From Pelotomaculum sp. UBA1371 (GTDB lineage: Bacteria; Bacillota; Desulfotomaculia; Desulfotomaculales; Pelotomaculaceae): 64,000 nucleotides of DNA. Within the stretch, counting starts at the first letter, position 1. Every line of letters starts with the position of its first letter. Below, piece after piece: positions 51,364 through 60,157 of the stretch. The translations under genes were made by a program, and so were the position numbers. The DNA is taken from positions 1,164 through 65,163 of the forward strand of contig DBRJ01000047.1 in the NCBI GenBank assembly GCA_002305915.1, in the 5' to 3' direction. Below the pieces are notes generated by a model that made no database searches, was not told the DNA's origin, and worked only from the letters and a program-made list of their open reading frames with translations.

Positions 51364-52824
51364 TTAGACTTCCCGCAATTCTTTTTTAAGAATTTTCCCT
51401 GTGGCATTTTTAGGCAATGCTTCGATTTCGATAATCTCCCTGGGCAGTTTGTAAGAAGCCAGATTGGCCTTGAGAAAGACAATCAAGTCCTTTTTATTTA
51501 ATTTCAGGCCTTCTTTAACCACCACGTAGGCGCTGACAATTTCACCGCGTTTTTTATCCGGCTTTCCGATTACAGCCGCTTCTTTCACGGCAGGGTACTG
51601 GTAAAGAATCTCTTCCACTTCCCTGGGATAGACATTGAGGCCGCTGACGATGATAATATCCTTTTTGCGATCTACGATAAAAATATAGTCTTCTTCATCG
51701 AGATAAGCCAGGTCGCCGGTGTAGAGCCAGCCGTCCTTGAGGGCTTCGGCACTTTCAACGGGCAGTCCGTAGTACCCCAGCATGACGTTTGGCCCCCGGA
51801 TGCTCAGTTCACCTACCTCCCGGCAACCGGCTTCGCTTCCGTCATCCTTTACTACCTTTGCTTCCACGTCGGGGACAGCCAGGCCCACTGAACCGGGTTT
51901 TGTGGCGTGCATGGGATTGAAGCAAACGACAGGGGAGGCCTCAGAGAGGCCGTATCCTTCAATAACCCGTTTCCCGGTTTTTTCGTAGAAGCTGTTCAGA
52001 ATTTCCAGGGGCAGGGAAGCACCCCCCGAAGCAAATAAACGCACCCCGGCCAGATCGGCGGGCGTGGCCAGTGAAGCATAAAAGCCGTACATGGCTGGTA
52101 CGCCCATGACTACGGTAACACCCTGATCCCTGATTGTCGAGATTACCTCCTTGGGTTGGAAGGATTCCAGGATGGTCAGGGAAGCACCGTTGTAGAGGGC
52201 TGTAAGCACGCAGCAGGTCCAGCCGAAGCTGTGAAACATGGGCAGCACGCAGAGAAAGTTATCGTCGGCGCAGGCCCCTGTGACTGCTGAAAACGAACGG
52301 GCGTTTCTGACCAGGTTGCGGTGGGTCAGCAGGGCGCCCTTGGGGCGGCCTGTGGTGCCGGATGTATACAAAATTACACAGGGATCTGTTTCCCGGACAG
52401 AGATTTCTGGGGCGGCCGGATAGGTTGCCTTGTTCACTTCCTGGCCGATCCGGGAGGTTAACAACTGTTCCGGCGGCAGTTGGCCTTCCTGATACTGCCC
52501 GGCTAAATCCAGCTTTTTATCTGTGATGATGTGTTTGACCCGGGAATCTTTCAAAATGAAGGCGATTTCCCGGGGCGTCAGCATTGTGTTGAGCGGTACC
52601 ACCACGGCGCCCAGGCTGACTACTGCCATATAGCTGAAAATAAAATCAGCCGAGTTTTTGGCAAAAAGGGCGACGTTATCCTTTTCCCGGATTCCCCGGG
52701 CATATAAATAATCCCGAAAACTGCCCGTCCTGGCCTGAAGCTGGGCGTAACTGTAAACTGCCCCTTTTTCGCGCAGGGCGGCTTTATCGCCTGTGCCCTG
52801 GAAGATAAGTTGATTAACTAACAT
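51364..52824 (-). CDS. Long-chain acyl-CoA synthetase (AMP-forming)
   Basis: A 486-aa AMP-dependent ligase of the acyl-adenylate family. P-loop-like motif YTSGTTGRPKGALLTHRN, GYGLSEASPVVCFNP, adenylate-binding WLYTGDLAYLDEEDYIFIVDRKKDIIIVSG and the C-terminal catalytic lysine in LPKNATGKILKKEL are all present. Start ATG 52822-52824 behind GGAGGG. It activates fatty or similar acids with ATP; the chain length cannot be read. Monocistronic, unlike the beta-oxidation clusters of many relatives. Confidence 0.92.
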   Translation of the reverse strand: MLVNQLIFQGTGDKAALREKGAVYSYAQLQARTGSFRDYLYARGIREKDNVALFAKNSADFIFSYMAVVSLGAVVVPLNTMLTPREIAFILKDSRVKHIITDKKLDLAGQYQEGQLPPEQLLTSRIGQEVNKATYPAAPEISVRETDPCVILYTSGTTGRPKGALLTHRNLVRNARSFSAVTGACADDNFLCVLPMFHSFGWTCCVLTALYNGASLTILESFQPKEVISTIRDQGVTVVMGVPAMYGFYASLATPADLAGVRLFASGGASLPLEILNSFYEKTGKRVIEGYGLSEASPVVCFNPMHATKPGSVGLAVPDVEAKVVKDDGSEAGCREVGELSIRGPNVMLGYYGLPVESAEALKDGWLYTGDLAYLDEEDYIFIVDRKKDIIIVSGLNVYPREVEEILYQYPAVKEAAVIGKPDKKRGEIVSAYVVVKEGLKLNKKDLIVFLKANLASYKLPREIIEIEALPKNATGKILKKELREV

Positions 52825-53078
52825 CTGGGTCCCTCCAACCTTGCTATGTATTGGCCTTGATCATAACTTTAGGACAAATGTTGTATTTGACATTCCTTCC
52901 AATAGTTCCTGCAAGCGAAAGAAGCAGGCAGTCAGGATCCGGACAAAAATTGAAAGAATTTTTTAAATGTTTTTTGGATATTAAGGCATAATAGTAAATA
53001 TTTTTAACTGAAAAAAATTTTTCATACACCGGCAATAAAAAAATTTTTTAAAGATTATCAAAGGCGGGGTGAAACAGG

Positions 53079-54536
53079 ATGGATGTATTGCTGTTTCTAA
53101 CGGCGGGTTTTTTAACTGGAGGATTGGTTGTCTTTTTGGTGTTCCGGAGCAGGCTCCAGCAGGTTTTAAAATCCAGGACGGAGGTGGAAGCTGAGTGTGC
53201 AGTTCTCCAGGAGCGGATCCAGGGCAGGGATTTACAGCTCAGTGAGCTGAGGACAGTTCTTACAAGCCATGCCGGCGAGGTTGAACGTCTTAAAAATCAG
53301 TACATAGAAGAGACAAAAAAAGTATCGGAACTGGAAGCAAAGCTGCAGGAAGAGCGCAGGGGGACGGCCGGGAAACTGGCTCTCCTGGAGGAGGCGCGGC
53401 AGCAGCTTTCCGACGCATTTAAAGCCCTGTCTGCCGATGCCCTCAAGAGCAACAACCGGGCTTTTCTGGAACTGGCGCAAACAACTCTGGAGAAATTTCA
53501 GGACCATGCCAGGGGCGATCTCGAGGCCAGACAAAAAGCCGTTGACGAACTAATTAAGCCCCTCAAGGAATCCCTGGAAAAAGTGGATAATACAATTCAG
53601 GATATTGAAAAATCCCGCATAGATGCTTATGCCAGCCTTACAGAACAGGTAAAAGCGATGTCTTCCAGCCAGGCCAGGCTGCAGGTCGAAACCGCAAATC
53701 TGGTCAAGGCCTTGAGGTCGCCGTCGGTCCGGGGTCGCTGGGGGGAAATCCAGCTGAAACGGGTTGTCGAGCTGGCCGGAATGGTGGAGTATTGCGATTT
53801 TCATCAGCAGGAATCCGCCGGGTCCGGACCCGGCAGCTTGCGCCCGGACCTGATCGTCCGGCTGCCCAACCGTAAGAATATTGTGGTTGATTCCAAGGCC
53901 CCCCTGCAGGCCTACCTGGAAGCTTTAGACGCCCGGGATGAAACTGCGAGAGCAGCAAAACTGAAAGATCATGCCAGGCAGATCCGGACACACCTTTCCC
54001 AGCTGGGCAGCAAAGCCTACTGGGAGCAGTTTGCGCCGTCGCCGGAATTTGCCGTTATGTTTTTGCCCGGGGAGACTTTTTTCAGCGCTGCTCTGGAACA
54101 AGACCCTGCCCTAATTGAATTTGGTGTCGAACAGAAGGTGATCCTGGCAACCCCCACAACTTTGATTGCCCTGCTGAGGGCAGTGGCCTACGGCTGGAGA
54201 CAGGAAAAAGTTGCTGAAAACGCCCAGGCTATCAGCAGCCTGGGAAAAACATTGTACGAACGTATTCAAAACCTGACCGGCCACTTCCATGATTTAAAAA
54301 GGGGCCTGGATCATTCTGTGGAGGCCTATAACAAGGCCGTGGGCACACTGGAGCGGAGGGTTCTGGTGACTGCCCGGAAATTCAAGGAACTGGGTGCCTC
54401 GACGGGAGCCGGCATTGAAGTTCCGGAAGTTGTGGATAAAGCTACGCGTCTGATCCAGGCTCAGGACCTGATGCCCCAGGGATTTGACCAGCCTCAGGAA
54501 AAAAAAGACCGGCAGTATAAAAAGGAAATATCCTAA
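53079..54536 (+). CDS. rmuC: DNA recombination protein RmuC
   Basis: A 485-aa RmuC family protein: an N-terminal hydrophobic anchor (LLFLTAGFLTGGLVVFLVF), a long coiled coil (about 25-190), then the nuclease-like domain with VRGRWGEIQLKRVVELAGM, RPDLIVRLPNRKNIVVDSKAPL and PTTLIALLRAVAYGWRQE. The Asp/Lys pair in VVDSKAP resembles the PD-(D/E)xK core. RmuC limits inversions and participates in DNA processing in E. coli. ATG with AAAGGCGGGG upstream. Monocistronic. Confidence 0.93.
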   Translation: MDVLLFLTAGFLTGGLVVFLVFRSRLQQVLKSRTEVEAECAVLQERIQGRDLQLSELRTVLTSHAGEVERLKNQYIEETKKVSELEAKLQEERRGTAGKLALLEEARQQLSDAFKALSADALKSNNRAFLELAQTTLEKFQDHARGDLEARQKAVDELIKPLKESLEKVDNTIQDIEKSRIDAYASLTEQVKAMSSSQARLQVETANLVKALRSPSVRGRWGEIQLKRVVELAGMVEYCDFHQQESAGSGPGSLRPDLIVRLPNRKNIVVDSKAPLQAYLEALDARDETARAAKLKDHARQIRTHLSQLGSKAYWEQFAPSPEFAVMFLPGETFFSAALEQDPALIEFGVEQKVILATPTTLIALLRAVAYGWRQEKVAENAQAISSLGKTLYERIQNLTGHFHDLKRGLDHSVEAYNKAVGTLERRVLVTARKFKELGASTGAGIEVPEVVDKATRLIQAQDLMPQGFDQPQEKKDRQYKKEIS

Positions 54537-54708
54537 TCAGGTTGAAGTTTTCGAATATTATATCGGTTAAGGCAAGCCGGAAGTGAAAGGTAGATTGAGG
54601 CGAAAGAAAGAACGGCCGGTTTTGGCATTTTTAAAAAACCACTGGGTATAATAGGTATGTGCTAACTGCTTCCAGGTGCTGTATTTAATAATCAACAACG
54701 GTGGAATT

Positions 54709-55212
54709 ATGTTGGATTTGCCCGGTTACCTTGTCAAAACCCTGGTTAAATATCACCAGATTATTATTGCCCTGCTGGGCGGTATTTTAACCTGGTCGCT
54801 TTTCAGGGCAAGCGATAAATATAAAGAAAAAAAATTCAAAGAGATTGTGTTGCTTCAATTTTTAAATGAAACGCAATGTATTGGCAATAAGAATTTATTC
54901 ATTGAAGACGATCTTTGGGTAATCAGGATTGACCTGCATAATCTGGATATAATGCTGCGGTGTAATTTCTTCAGTCCGGTAAAACATCAAAAGCTAATAT
55001 ACGAATTAATGGAACTGTACCGCTGGATAGTCAATCATGACGAAGTTGCCGGAATAAACAACCTGGCCTTAATTATCAGGGGTGAGACACCGGTAAGGGA
55101 AATGGTTTTGTTCTACAGCAGGGAAGTCAGAAACAGGATTGAAAGGGTAAGGGAAATGATTAAAAAATCCTTTCCGGAAATAGCCCGGGAACATAAAAAG
55201 ATGTCGGAATAA
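54709..55212 (+). CDS. Hypothetical protein with N-terminal membrane anchor
   Basis: 167 aa. The start is ATG 54709 with GGTGG 6 nt upstream, 11 codons inside the longer frame. One membrane segment near the N-terminus (IIIALLGGILTWSLF), followed by a soluble helical domain with basic ends (FYSREVRNRIERVREMIKKSF). I recognise no family. It is close to rmuC, but no operon link is evident. Confidence 0.55.
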   Translation: MLDLPGYLVKTLVKYHQIIIALLGGILTWSLFRASDKYKEKKFKEIVLLQFLNETQCIGNKNLFIEDDLWVIRIDLHNLDIMLRCNFFSPVKHQKLIYELMELYRWIVNHDEVAGINNLALIIRGETPVREMVLFYSREVRNRIERVREMIKKSFPEIAREHKKMSE

Positions 55213-55311
55213 AACCCCGGCCTTTGTTGGAGCCGTTGTTTTTTAGTTTTCTATAGCATCAGCCGTATTATAAGTGGTATTATAAACTGAAACACAAAAG
55301 GAGGAACTGGA

Positions 55312-55743
55312 ATGAAAAAAGCAATCATCGAAATGGATCAGGGAAATATCGTAATAGAGTTATTTGAAAAGGAGGCGCCGGGTACTGTAGCAAATTTTGA
55401 AAAACTAATTAATAAGGGTTTTTACGACGGACTCTCATTTCATCGTGTGATCAAGGGATTTGTAGCCCAGGGAGGCTGTCCTGCCGGTAATGGAACCGGG
55501 GGCCCGGGGTATACCATTCCCTGTGAAACCCAGGGAAACCCGCACAGGCACGAACGTGGTTCCCTTTCCATGGCTCACCGGGGCCGCGATACCGGCGGAA
55601 GCCAGTTTTTTATTGTTTACGAGCCGCAGCCCCATCTTGACGGCGTGCATACCGTTTTCGGTAAAGTCATTGAAGGTATGGATGTAGTTGATAAAATTAA
55701 TCAGGGTGACAGGATGAATAAGATTACTATTGTTGAGAGTTGA
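55312..55743 (+). CDS. ppiB: Peptidyl-prolyl cis-trans isomerase, cyclophilin type
   Basis: A 143-aa cyclophilin. Conserved active-site segments: FHRVIKGFVAQGGCP (catalytic Arg), GPGYTIPCE, GSLSMAHRGRDTGGSQFFIVY and LDGVHTVFGKVIEGMDVV. No signal peptide, so cytosolic. AGGAGGAACTGGA precedes the ATG. Monocistronic, ended by a strong terminator 110 bp away. Confidence 0.95.
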   Translation: MKKAIIEMDQGNIVIELFEKEAPGTVANFEKLINKGFYDGLSFHRVIKGFVAQGGCPAGNGTGGPGYTIPCETQGNPHRHERGSLSMAHRGRDTGGSQFFIVYEPQPHLDGVHTVFGKVIEGMDVVDKINQGDRMNKITIVES

Positions 55744-55855
55744 GAAATGAGGTTTAAGACTGCCTGTTAGTTCTGAATCTTATAACAGCGGCAGGCCTGT
55801 CGCTTATAAGGCTAGCAGGGAATAACCGGCTTTGTTTTATTACCATGGGACCGGC

Positions 55856-55895
55856 AATAAATAAGCAGGGTGTATTAAACCCCTGCTTATTTATT
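55856..55895. terminator. Long-stem terminator after ppiB
   Basis: 15-bp perfect inverted repeat; arms AATAAATAAGCAGGG/CCCTGCTTATTTATT with a 10-nt loop. The AT-rich base can act as a U-tract in either direction. Confidence 0.8.
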
Positions 55896-56061
55896 ATCAG
55901 TTAAAATTAGATCATTGATATTACGGCTGGTATCTTATAATCTTTAAAATCAGATTTAAAAAACATGCTGGTATTTGGCATTTTTGATTTAACATGTAAA
56001 TATATAAACCAATGTCAGGTTAAACCATTTTATTTATTTATTGGGTATTTATTTTTTTAGC

Positions 56062-56076
56062 ATACTACTATATAAT
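56062..56076 (+). promoter_or_regulatory. Promoter/operator of the padR-like gene
   Basis: ATACTACTATATAAT overlaps the -10 region (TACTAT 56066-56071 or TATAAT 56071-56076). The same 13 bases ATACTACTATATA recur at 57305-57317 upstream of the molybdenum-hydroxylase maturation operon, there extended to a full palindrome. Confidence 0.55.
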
Positions 56077-56134
56077 GTAATAAAGATATTTAGAGGGTTC
56101 TGGAGATGCAATAAAGATTAAGGGGGTAAATAAT

Positions 56135-56686
56135 GTGCAAATATTATCGAATATTGAGGTAATTTTGCTCAGTATTGTAAATGAAAAACCCTCCTACGCC
56201 TATGAAATTGACAAAATAATTGATAGCCGGGACATGAGGAAATGGGTAAGGATTGGGGTAGCTTCCATCTATCAGGTGTTAAAAAGATTAGAGGAAAGGG
56301 AATTGGTTTATTCTAAAAGGGAAAAGGAAGGCAGAATGCCCGACAGGAAAAGATACTATATTACAGAAGCAGGTAGAATGGCCCTGATGGAAGCATCAAA
56401 AAAGCTTCTTTCCAGTTTCGAGTGGCTTTACTTTGACCTGACTGTCGGTCTTGAAACTTCCGACCTTTTATCACCTGAGGAAATAGCTGATTGTTTAAAG
56501 CAAAGGCTTGCCAGAGGCAAGGCAAATCTCAGGAGGTTGAGAGAAATTGCTTCCAGCCCCAGGGATTTTAAGGAAAGCGCCGTGTCAAGGAATTTGATTT
56601 TTTTCCGTGAAGCTGAAGAAAGGTTTTTACAGCAGATTATTAAAGAATTAACAACGGAAGCTGTTTGTGCCAATACGAGATCTTAG
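56135..56686 (+). CDS. PadR-family transcriptional regulator
   Basis: A 183-aa repressor with an N-terminal winged helix (VILLSIVNEKPSYAYEIDKII, then VASIYQVLKRLEERELV) and a PadR C-terminal helical dimerisation domain (about 90-175). GTG start with AAGGGGG upstream; the overlapping ATG frame stops after nine codons. PadR proteins typically bind imperfect palindromes across promoters and respond to aromatic acids or metals. It probably controls its own gene and the operon at 57487, given the shared operator sequence. Confidence 0.9.
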   Translation: MQILSNIEVILLSIVNEKPSYAYEIDKIIDSRDMRKWVRIGVASIYQVLKRLEERELVYSKREKEGRMPDRKRYYITEAGRMALMEASKKLLSSFEWLYFDLTVGLETSDLLSPEEIADCLKQRLARGKANLRRLREIASSPRDFKESAVSRNLIFFREAEERFLQQIIKELTTEAVCANTRS

Positions 56687-56761
56687 AGAGCAAAAACTTG
56701 AGCTTATTGCCGGGAACATTTTTCGTAAGTTGCGCCCTTTTCCGGGTAGGGGAGTGATGAA

Positions 56762-57232
56762 ATGCAGCTAAATAAAGGGACCGGGGGAAAGATAAGCTCT
56801 TCCGCCAAGGTTGAGGAAATATTCCGTCAATACCGGATGAGTCCTTTTGCTGAATGGGTCGGTATAAAAATTGACAGGCTCGCAGAGAGTTATTGCCGCC
56901 TTTCATTATTATTGGATGACAAGTGCAAAAATTACACTGAAGGGATCCACGGGGGTGTTTTGGCCACAATAGCGGATACTTGCATGGGAGGCGCAGTACG
57001 TTCCCTTGGCCTTCAGGCGGTTACCGCCGAATTAACGGTTAATTATCTTGGCAAGCCCAGTGTTGGTGATGAATTAACTGCCGAGGGCTGGATCGTTCAC
57101 AGGGGCAGTACCATCATCCTGACCGAGTGTATCATAAAGTCCGGAAATGATAAAAATATTTGCAGCGGCAGGGGCATTTTTGTAAGTCGCATGCTTCCTG
57201 CGGGCGGCAGGGATATTATTTCCTCAAAGTAA
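56762..57232 (+). CDS. Hotdog-fold thioesterase (PaaI-like)
   Basis: A 156-aa acyl-CoA thioesterase of the hotdog superfamily. EGIHGGVLATIADTCMGGAVRSL carries the HGG and Asp/Glu catalytic region of the PaaI/YbgC-type families; TAELTVNYLGKPSVGDEL and the terminal beta strand follow. GGGGAG before the ATG. 75 bp after padR and on the same strand, possibly one transcript. Substrate unknown; phenylacetyl-type or medium-chain acyl-CoA are usual. Confidence 0.88.
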   Translation: MQLNKGTGGKISSSAKVEEIFRQYRMSPFAEWVGIKIDRLAESYCRLSLLLDDKCKNYTEGIHGGVLATIADTCMGGAVRSLGLQAVTAELTVNYLGKPSVGDELTAEGWIVHRGSTIILTECIIKSGNDKNICSGRGIFVSRMLPAGGRDIISSK

Positions 57233-57284
57233 GACTTGAATCAGAAACAACCGGTTTGGGTTTAATCTTAATCTTAATAATCTC

Positions 57285-57327
57285 TTGACGTTTAAGCTTT
57301 AAGTATACTACTATATATAATAGTAGT
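57285..57327 (+). promoter_or_regulatory. Promoter and palindromic operator of the molybdenum-hydroxylase maturation operon
   Basis: -35 TTGACG (57285-57290), 18-nt spacer, -10 TACTAT (57309-57314). A perfect palindrome ACTACTAT-ATATA-ATAGTAGT (57307-57327) covers the -10. It shares ATACTACTATATA with the padR promoter, making it a likely PadR operator. Confidence 0.65.
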
Positions 57328-57486
57328 TGCATAAGCAGGCTATTATATATTATTATAGTGTAATGTAGTTGTATTTGTTTCTTTATAGAGTGCATCGGAC
57401 ATAAACGTGTACGCGCAATATCACGGCGAAAGATCATTAATTCAATTTACCTGTTCCAAAATATGTGGCATGCAGAGGTGAAGACA

Positions 57487-58521
57487 ATGAAGATCCAGGC
57501 AGTTAAAGTTGAGGATGCAGTAGGAAGTATACTCAGTCATGATCTGACCCAGGTAGTGAGAGGGGAGTTTAAGGGAGCCCCTTTTAAAAAAGGTCACATT
57601 ATCACAGAAGAAGACATTCCCGAACTCCTGAAGATGGGTAAGGAAAATATCTATATCCTGGAACTTGATCCGGGTGACGTCCATGAGGATACTGCCGGTA
57701 TCCGTTTGGGAGAGGCCGTTGCAGGCCCCAATGTGACCTGGACCGGGCCCAGGGAAAGCCGGGTGAATCTTTTCGCCGGTTGCGACGGGCTGTTGAAAGT
57801 AAATGTGCCTTACCTGGAAAAGCTCAATGATTTGCCCGACGTAATCTTATCCTCCCTGCCCAACAATACAGTTGTAGAAAAAGGCGAACTGCTGGCGGGA
57901 ACAAAGGTAATTCCCCTGGTGGTTCCCGAACAGACGGTTTTAACAGCTGAAAACATCTGCCGGGAGGCAGGCTGGATAATAAAAGTGACTCCCTTCCAGA
58001 AGCTAAAAGTCGGGGCTGTCATTACCGGCAGTGAAGTATATAAGAAGCGGATCCGGGACGGTTTCGGACCGGTCATCACCGAAAAAGTAGAAGCTTTCGG
58101 ATCCAGTGTCCTGGGCCTTGATTTCGCGCCCGATGACGCGGAGATAATTGCTGCTAAAATCAAAAAGATGGCCGGAGACGGGGCGGATATTATCATTGTC
58201 ACAGGAGGCATGTCTGTTGATCCCGATGACGTTACCCCCAAGGCTATTCAGCTAACCGGGGCTGAAGTAATAAAATACGGCGCACCCGCGCTTCCCGGGG
58301 CCATGTTTATGCTGGCTTATCTTGGTGATGTGCCTGTTATGGGCATACCGGCCTGCGGGATGTTTTTCAAGATAACCATTGTAGATTTACTGCTGCCCAG
58401 GCTTCTGGCGGGTGAAAGGGTAACCCGGAAGGATATTGTAGTCCTGGGCCATGGCGGGCTCTGCAGGGCTTGTCCCCAGTGTAATTATCCCAACTGTACC
58501 TTTGGTAAAGGCTCGAGTTAA
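57487..58521 (+). CDS. Molybdopterin-binding protein, MoeA/CinA-like, with Cys-rich tail
   Basis: A 344-aa MoeA-like protein. The molybdopterin-binding domain is at about 175-310 (KVGAVITGSEVYKKRI, TGGMSVDPDDVTPKAI), and the N-terminal part resembles the MoeA-type first domain in shortened form (VEDAVGSILSHDLTQVV). The tail CRACPQCNYPNC, with the motif CxxCxxCxxxxC, resembles that of proteins linked to selenium-dependent molybdenum hydroxylase maturation. ATG 57487 with GAGGTGAAG upstream. First gene of a four-gene operon with yqeB, yqeC and mocA. Confidence 0.85.
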   Translation: MKIQAVKVEDAVGSILSHDLTQVVRGEFKGAPFKKGHIITEEDIPELLKMGKENIYILELDPGDVHEDTAGIRLGEAVAGPNVTWTGPRESRVNLFAGCDGLLKVNVPYLEKLNDLPDVILSSLPNNTVVEKGELLAGTKVIPLVVPEQTVLTAENICREAGWIIKVTPFQKLKVGAVITGSEVYKKRIRDGFGPVITEKVEAFGSSVLGLDFAPDDAEIIAAKIKKMAGDGADIIIVTGGMSVDPDDVTPKAIQLTGAEVIKYGAPALPGAMFMLAYLGDVPVMGIPACGMFFKITIVDLLLPRLLAGERVTRKDIVVLGHGGLCRACPQCNYPNCTFGKGSS

Positions 58522-58554
58522 TAGTAAAATGGAACCATGGGGGTTAAATAAGCT

Positions 58555-59373
58555 GTGAAATACCCGAATCAGAATAAACCGCTGGTTGTTGTCAGGGGTG
58601 CCGGCGACCTTGCCTCAGGCGTAGCCTACCGTCTTTTTAAATGTGGCCTGGACGTGCTTATGACCGAAATAAGCCAGCCCCTGGTGGTCAGGAGAACGGT
58701 ATCCTTTGCCAGGGCGGTTTGGGAAGGATCCGCCAATATTGAGGGAGTTGAGGCCCGTCTGGCTGAAACTGTGGAACATGCCCTGGAACTGCTAAAGAAC
58801 AGGATCATACCTGTCCTGGTTGACCCGGAAGCTTTGGTGATTAAGCAACTCCGCCCCACAATAGTGGTGGATGCCAGAATAGCCAAGCGGAACCTGGGTA
58901 CCACCATTAATGACGCTCCTCTGGTGATTGGACTGGGTCCTGGCTTTACAGCCGGGGTGGATGTTGATGCAGTTATCGAAACCTGCAGGGGGCACCGCCT
59001 GGGCCGGGTAATCTACAGCGGCGGCGCCATCCCGGACACAGGCTGTCCGGGGTCTATTGACGGTCATACCTGGGGCAGGCTCCTGAAAGCGCCGGTGGAC
59101 GGGACCATGCGACCCTGCCGGTCCATCGGGGAACAGGTAAAAGAAGGGGATGTGGTGGCCTACGTGGATACAGAGCCAGTCCGGGCAGGAATATCCGGAT
59201 TAATCAGAGGGATGCTTAAAGAAGGCGTCCGGGTGCCCAGGGGTACAAAGATTGGTGACATAGATCCACGAAAGGACGCCGAGTATAATACTATTTCGGA
59301 CAAGGCGCTGGCTGTAGGCGGCGGTGTTTTGGAAGCAGTGTTTCACTTTTTGGCCGCGCAGGAGGAAAGTTAA
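58555..59373 (+). CDS. yqeB: Selenium-dependent molybdenum hydroxylase maturation protein YqeB
   Basis: A 272-aa protein of the EF2563/YqeB family. VVVRGAGDLASGVAYRLFKCG is the Rossmann N-terminus; VVDARIAKRNLGTTINDAPLVIGLGPGFTAG and the central and C-terminal glycine-rich segments are the family hallmark. YqeB is genetically tied to xanthine dehydrogenase-type enzymes that need a labile selenium, but its step is not known. GTG start 34 bp after the MoeA-like gene. Confidence 0.88.
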   Translation: MKYPNQNKPLVVVRGAGDLASGVAYRLFKCGLDVLMTEISQPLVVRRTVSFARAVWEGSANIEGVEARLAETVEHALELLKNRIIPVLVDPEALVIKQLRPTIVVDARIAKRNLGTTINDAPLVIGLGPGFTAGVDVDAVIETCRGHRLGRVIYSGGAIPDTGCPGSIDGHTWGRLLKAPVDGTMRPCRSIGEQVKEGDVVAYVDTEPVRAGISGLIRGMLKEGVRVPRGTKIGDIDPRKDAEYNTISDKALAVGGGVLEAVFHFLAAQEES

Positions 59374-59393
59374 TAACTAAAGGAAAAGAGCCT

Positions 59394-60152
59394 ATGAATA
59401 TCAGCAGGGCTATGGGCCTTCAAGAACGTGAAATAATATCCCTGGTGGGAGGGGGTGGCAAGACCACCCTCATGTTTCGTCTGGCCGGGGAACTAGCCCT
59501 TCAAAGGAAAGTTGTTGTTACGACGACAACAAAAATATACAGGCCTTCGCCGGACAAATTTCCGTTATTGTTGCTGGGAAGGGATGAACAGAAGGAAAAA
59601 GGGGAAAAGGAACTGGCCGGCTATCTCCAGTCGGGCTTAATACCTGTGGTTGGCTCGGAGCTTTTGAAGAATGATAAGGTAGACGGGATAACAGGCGACC
59701 AATTGAACATGCTGACAAAATATGCGGACTATGTCCTGGTTGAGGCAGATGGCTCAAAGGGGCGTTCAATCAAGGGACATCTGGATTTTGAGCCGGTTAT
59801 ACCCGGTGTGACCACTGTGCTGGTGGTTGTAATCGGAGCTGATGTTTTAGGTAAAACTCTGGATGAAGAATATGTGCACCGCAGCGAAATTGTTTCTATA
59901 CGGACAGGGCGGAAAATGGGTTCTCTAATTGACCCTGAAATAATAGCGGGTTTAATTACTCACCCGGAAGAATTGCTGCGGGACTGCCCTTCAGGAGCAA
60001 AGGTCGTATCCTTTATTAACAAGCTGGATTGTTTGAAAAATATCGATGAGGGGCGCTGCCTGGGCAGGTTGCTCTTAGGCAAAAAAATACGAAAGGTTCT
60101 CCTGGGTTCGGCAAAAGGGGTAAAACCTGTGCTGGACGTCCTGGAGTATTGA
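59394..60152 (+). CDS. yqeC: Selenium-dependent molybdenum hydroxylase accessory protein YqeC
   Basis: A 252-aa P-loop protein. The P-loop GGGGKTTLMFRLAGE occurs early (around residue 18), with VTTTTKIYRPS and LVEADGSKGRSIKGH as later family motifs. A role in preparing the cofactor or selenium for the hydroxylase is assumed from genetics. ATG 59394, 21 bp after yqeB; its stop lies 5 bp before the mocA ATG. Confidence 0.88.
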   Translation: MNISRAMGLQEREIISLVGGGGKTTLMFRLAGELALQRKVVVTTTTKIYRPSPDKFPLLLLGRDEQKEKGEKELAGYLQSGLIPVVGSELLKNDKVDGITGDQLNMLTKYADYVLVEADGSKGRSIKGHLDFEPVIPGVTTVLVVVIGADVLGKTLDEEYVHRSEIVSIRTGRKMGSLIDPEIIAGLITHPEELLRDCPSGAKVVSFINKLDCLKNIDEGRCLGRLLLGKKIRKVLLGSAKGVKPVLDVLEY

Positions 60153-60157
60153 TAAAA

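Noticed and set aside
52844..53035. Minus-strand 63-codon frame between acyl-CoA synthetase and rmuC
   Set aside because: AT-rich, no ribosome site, composition of non-coding DNA.
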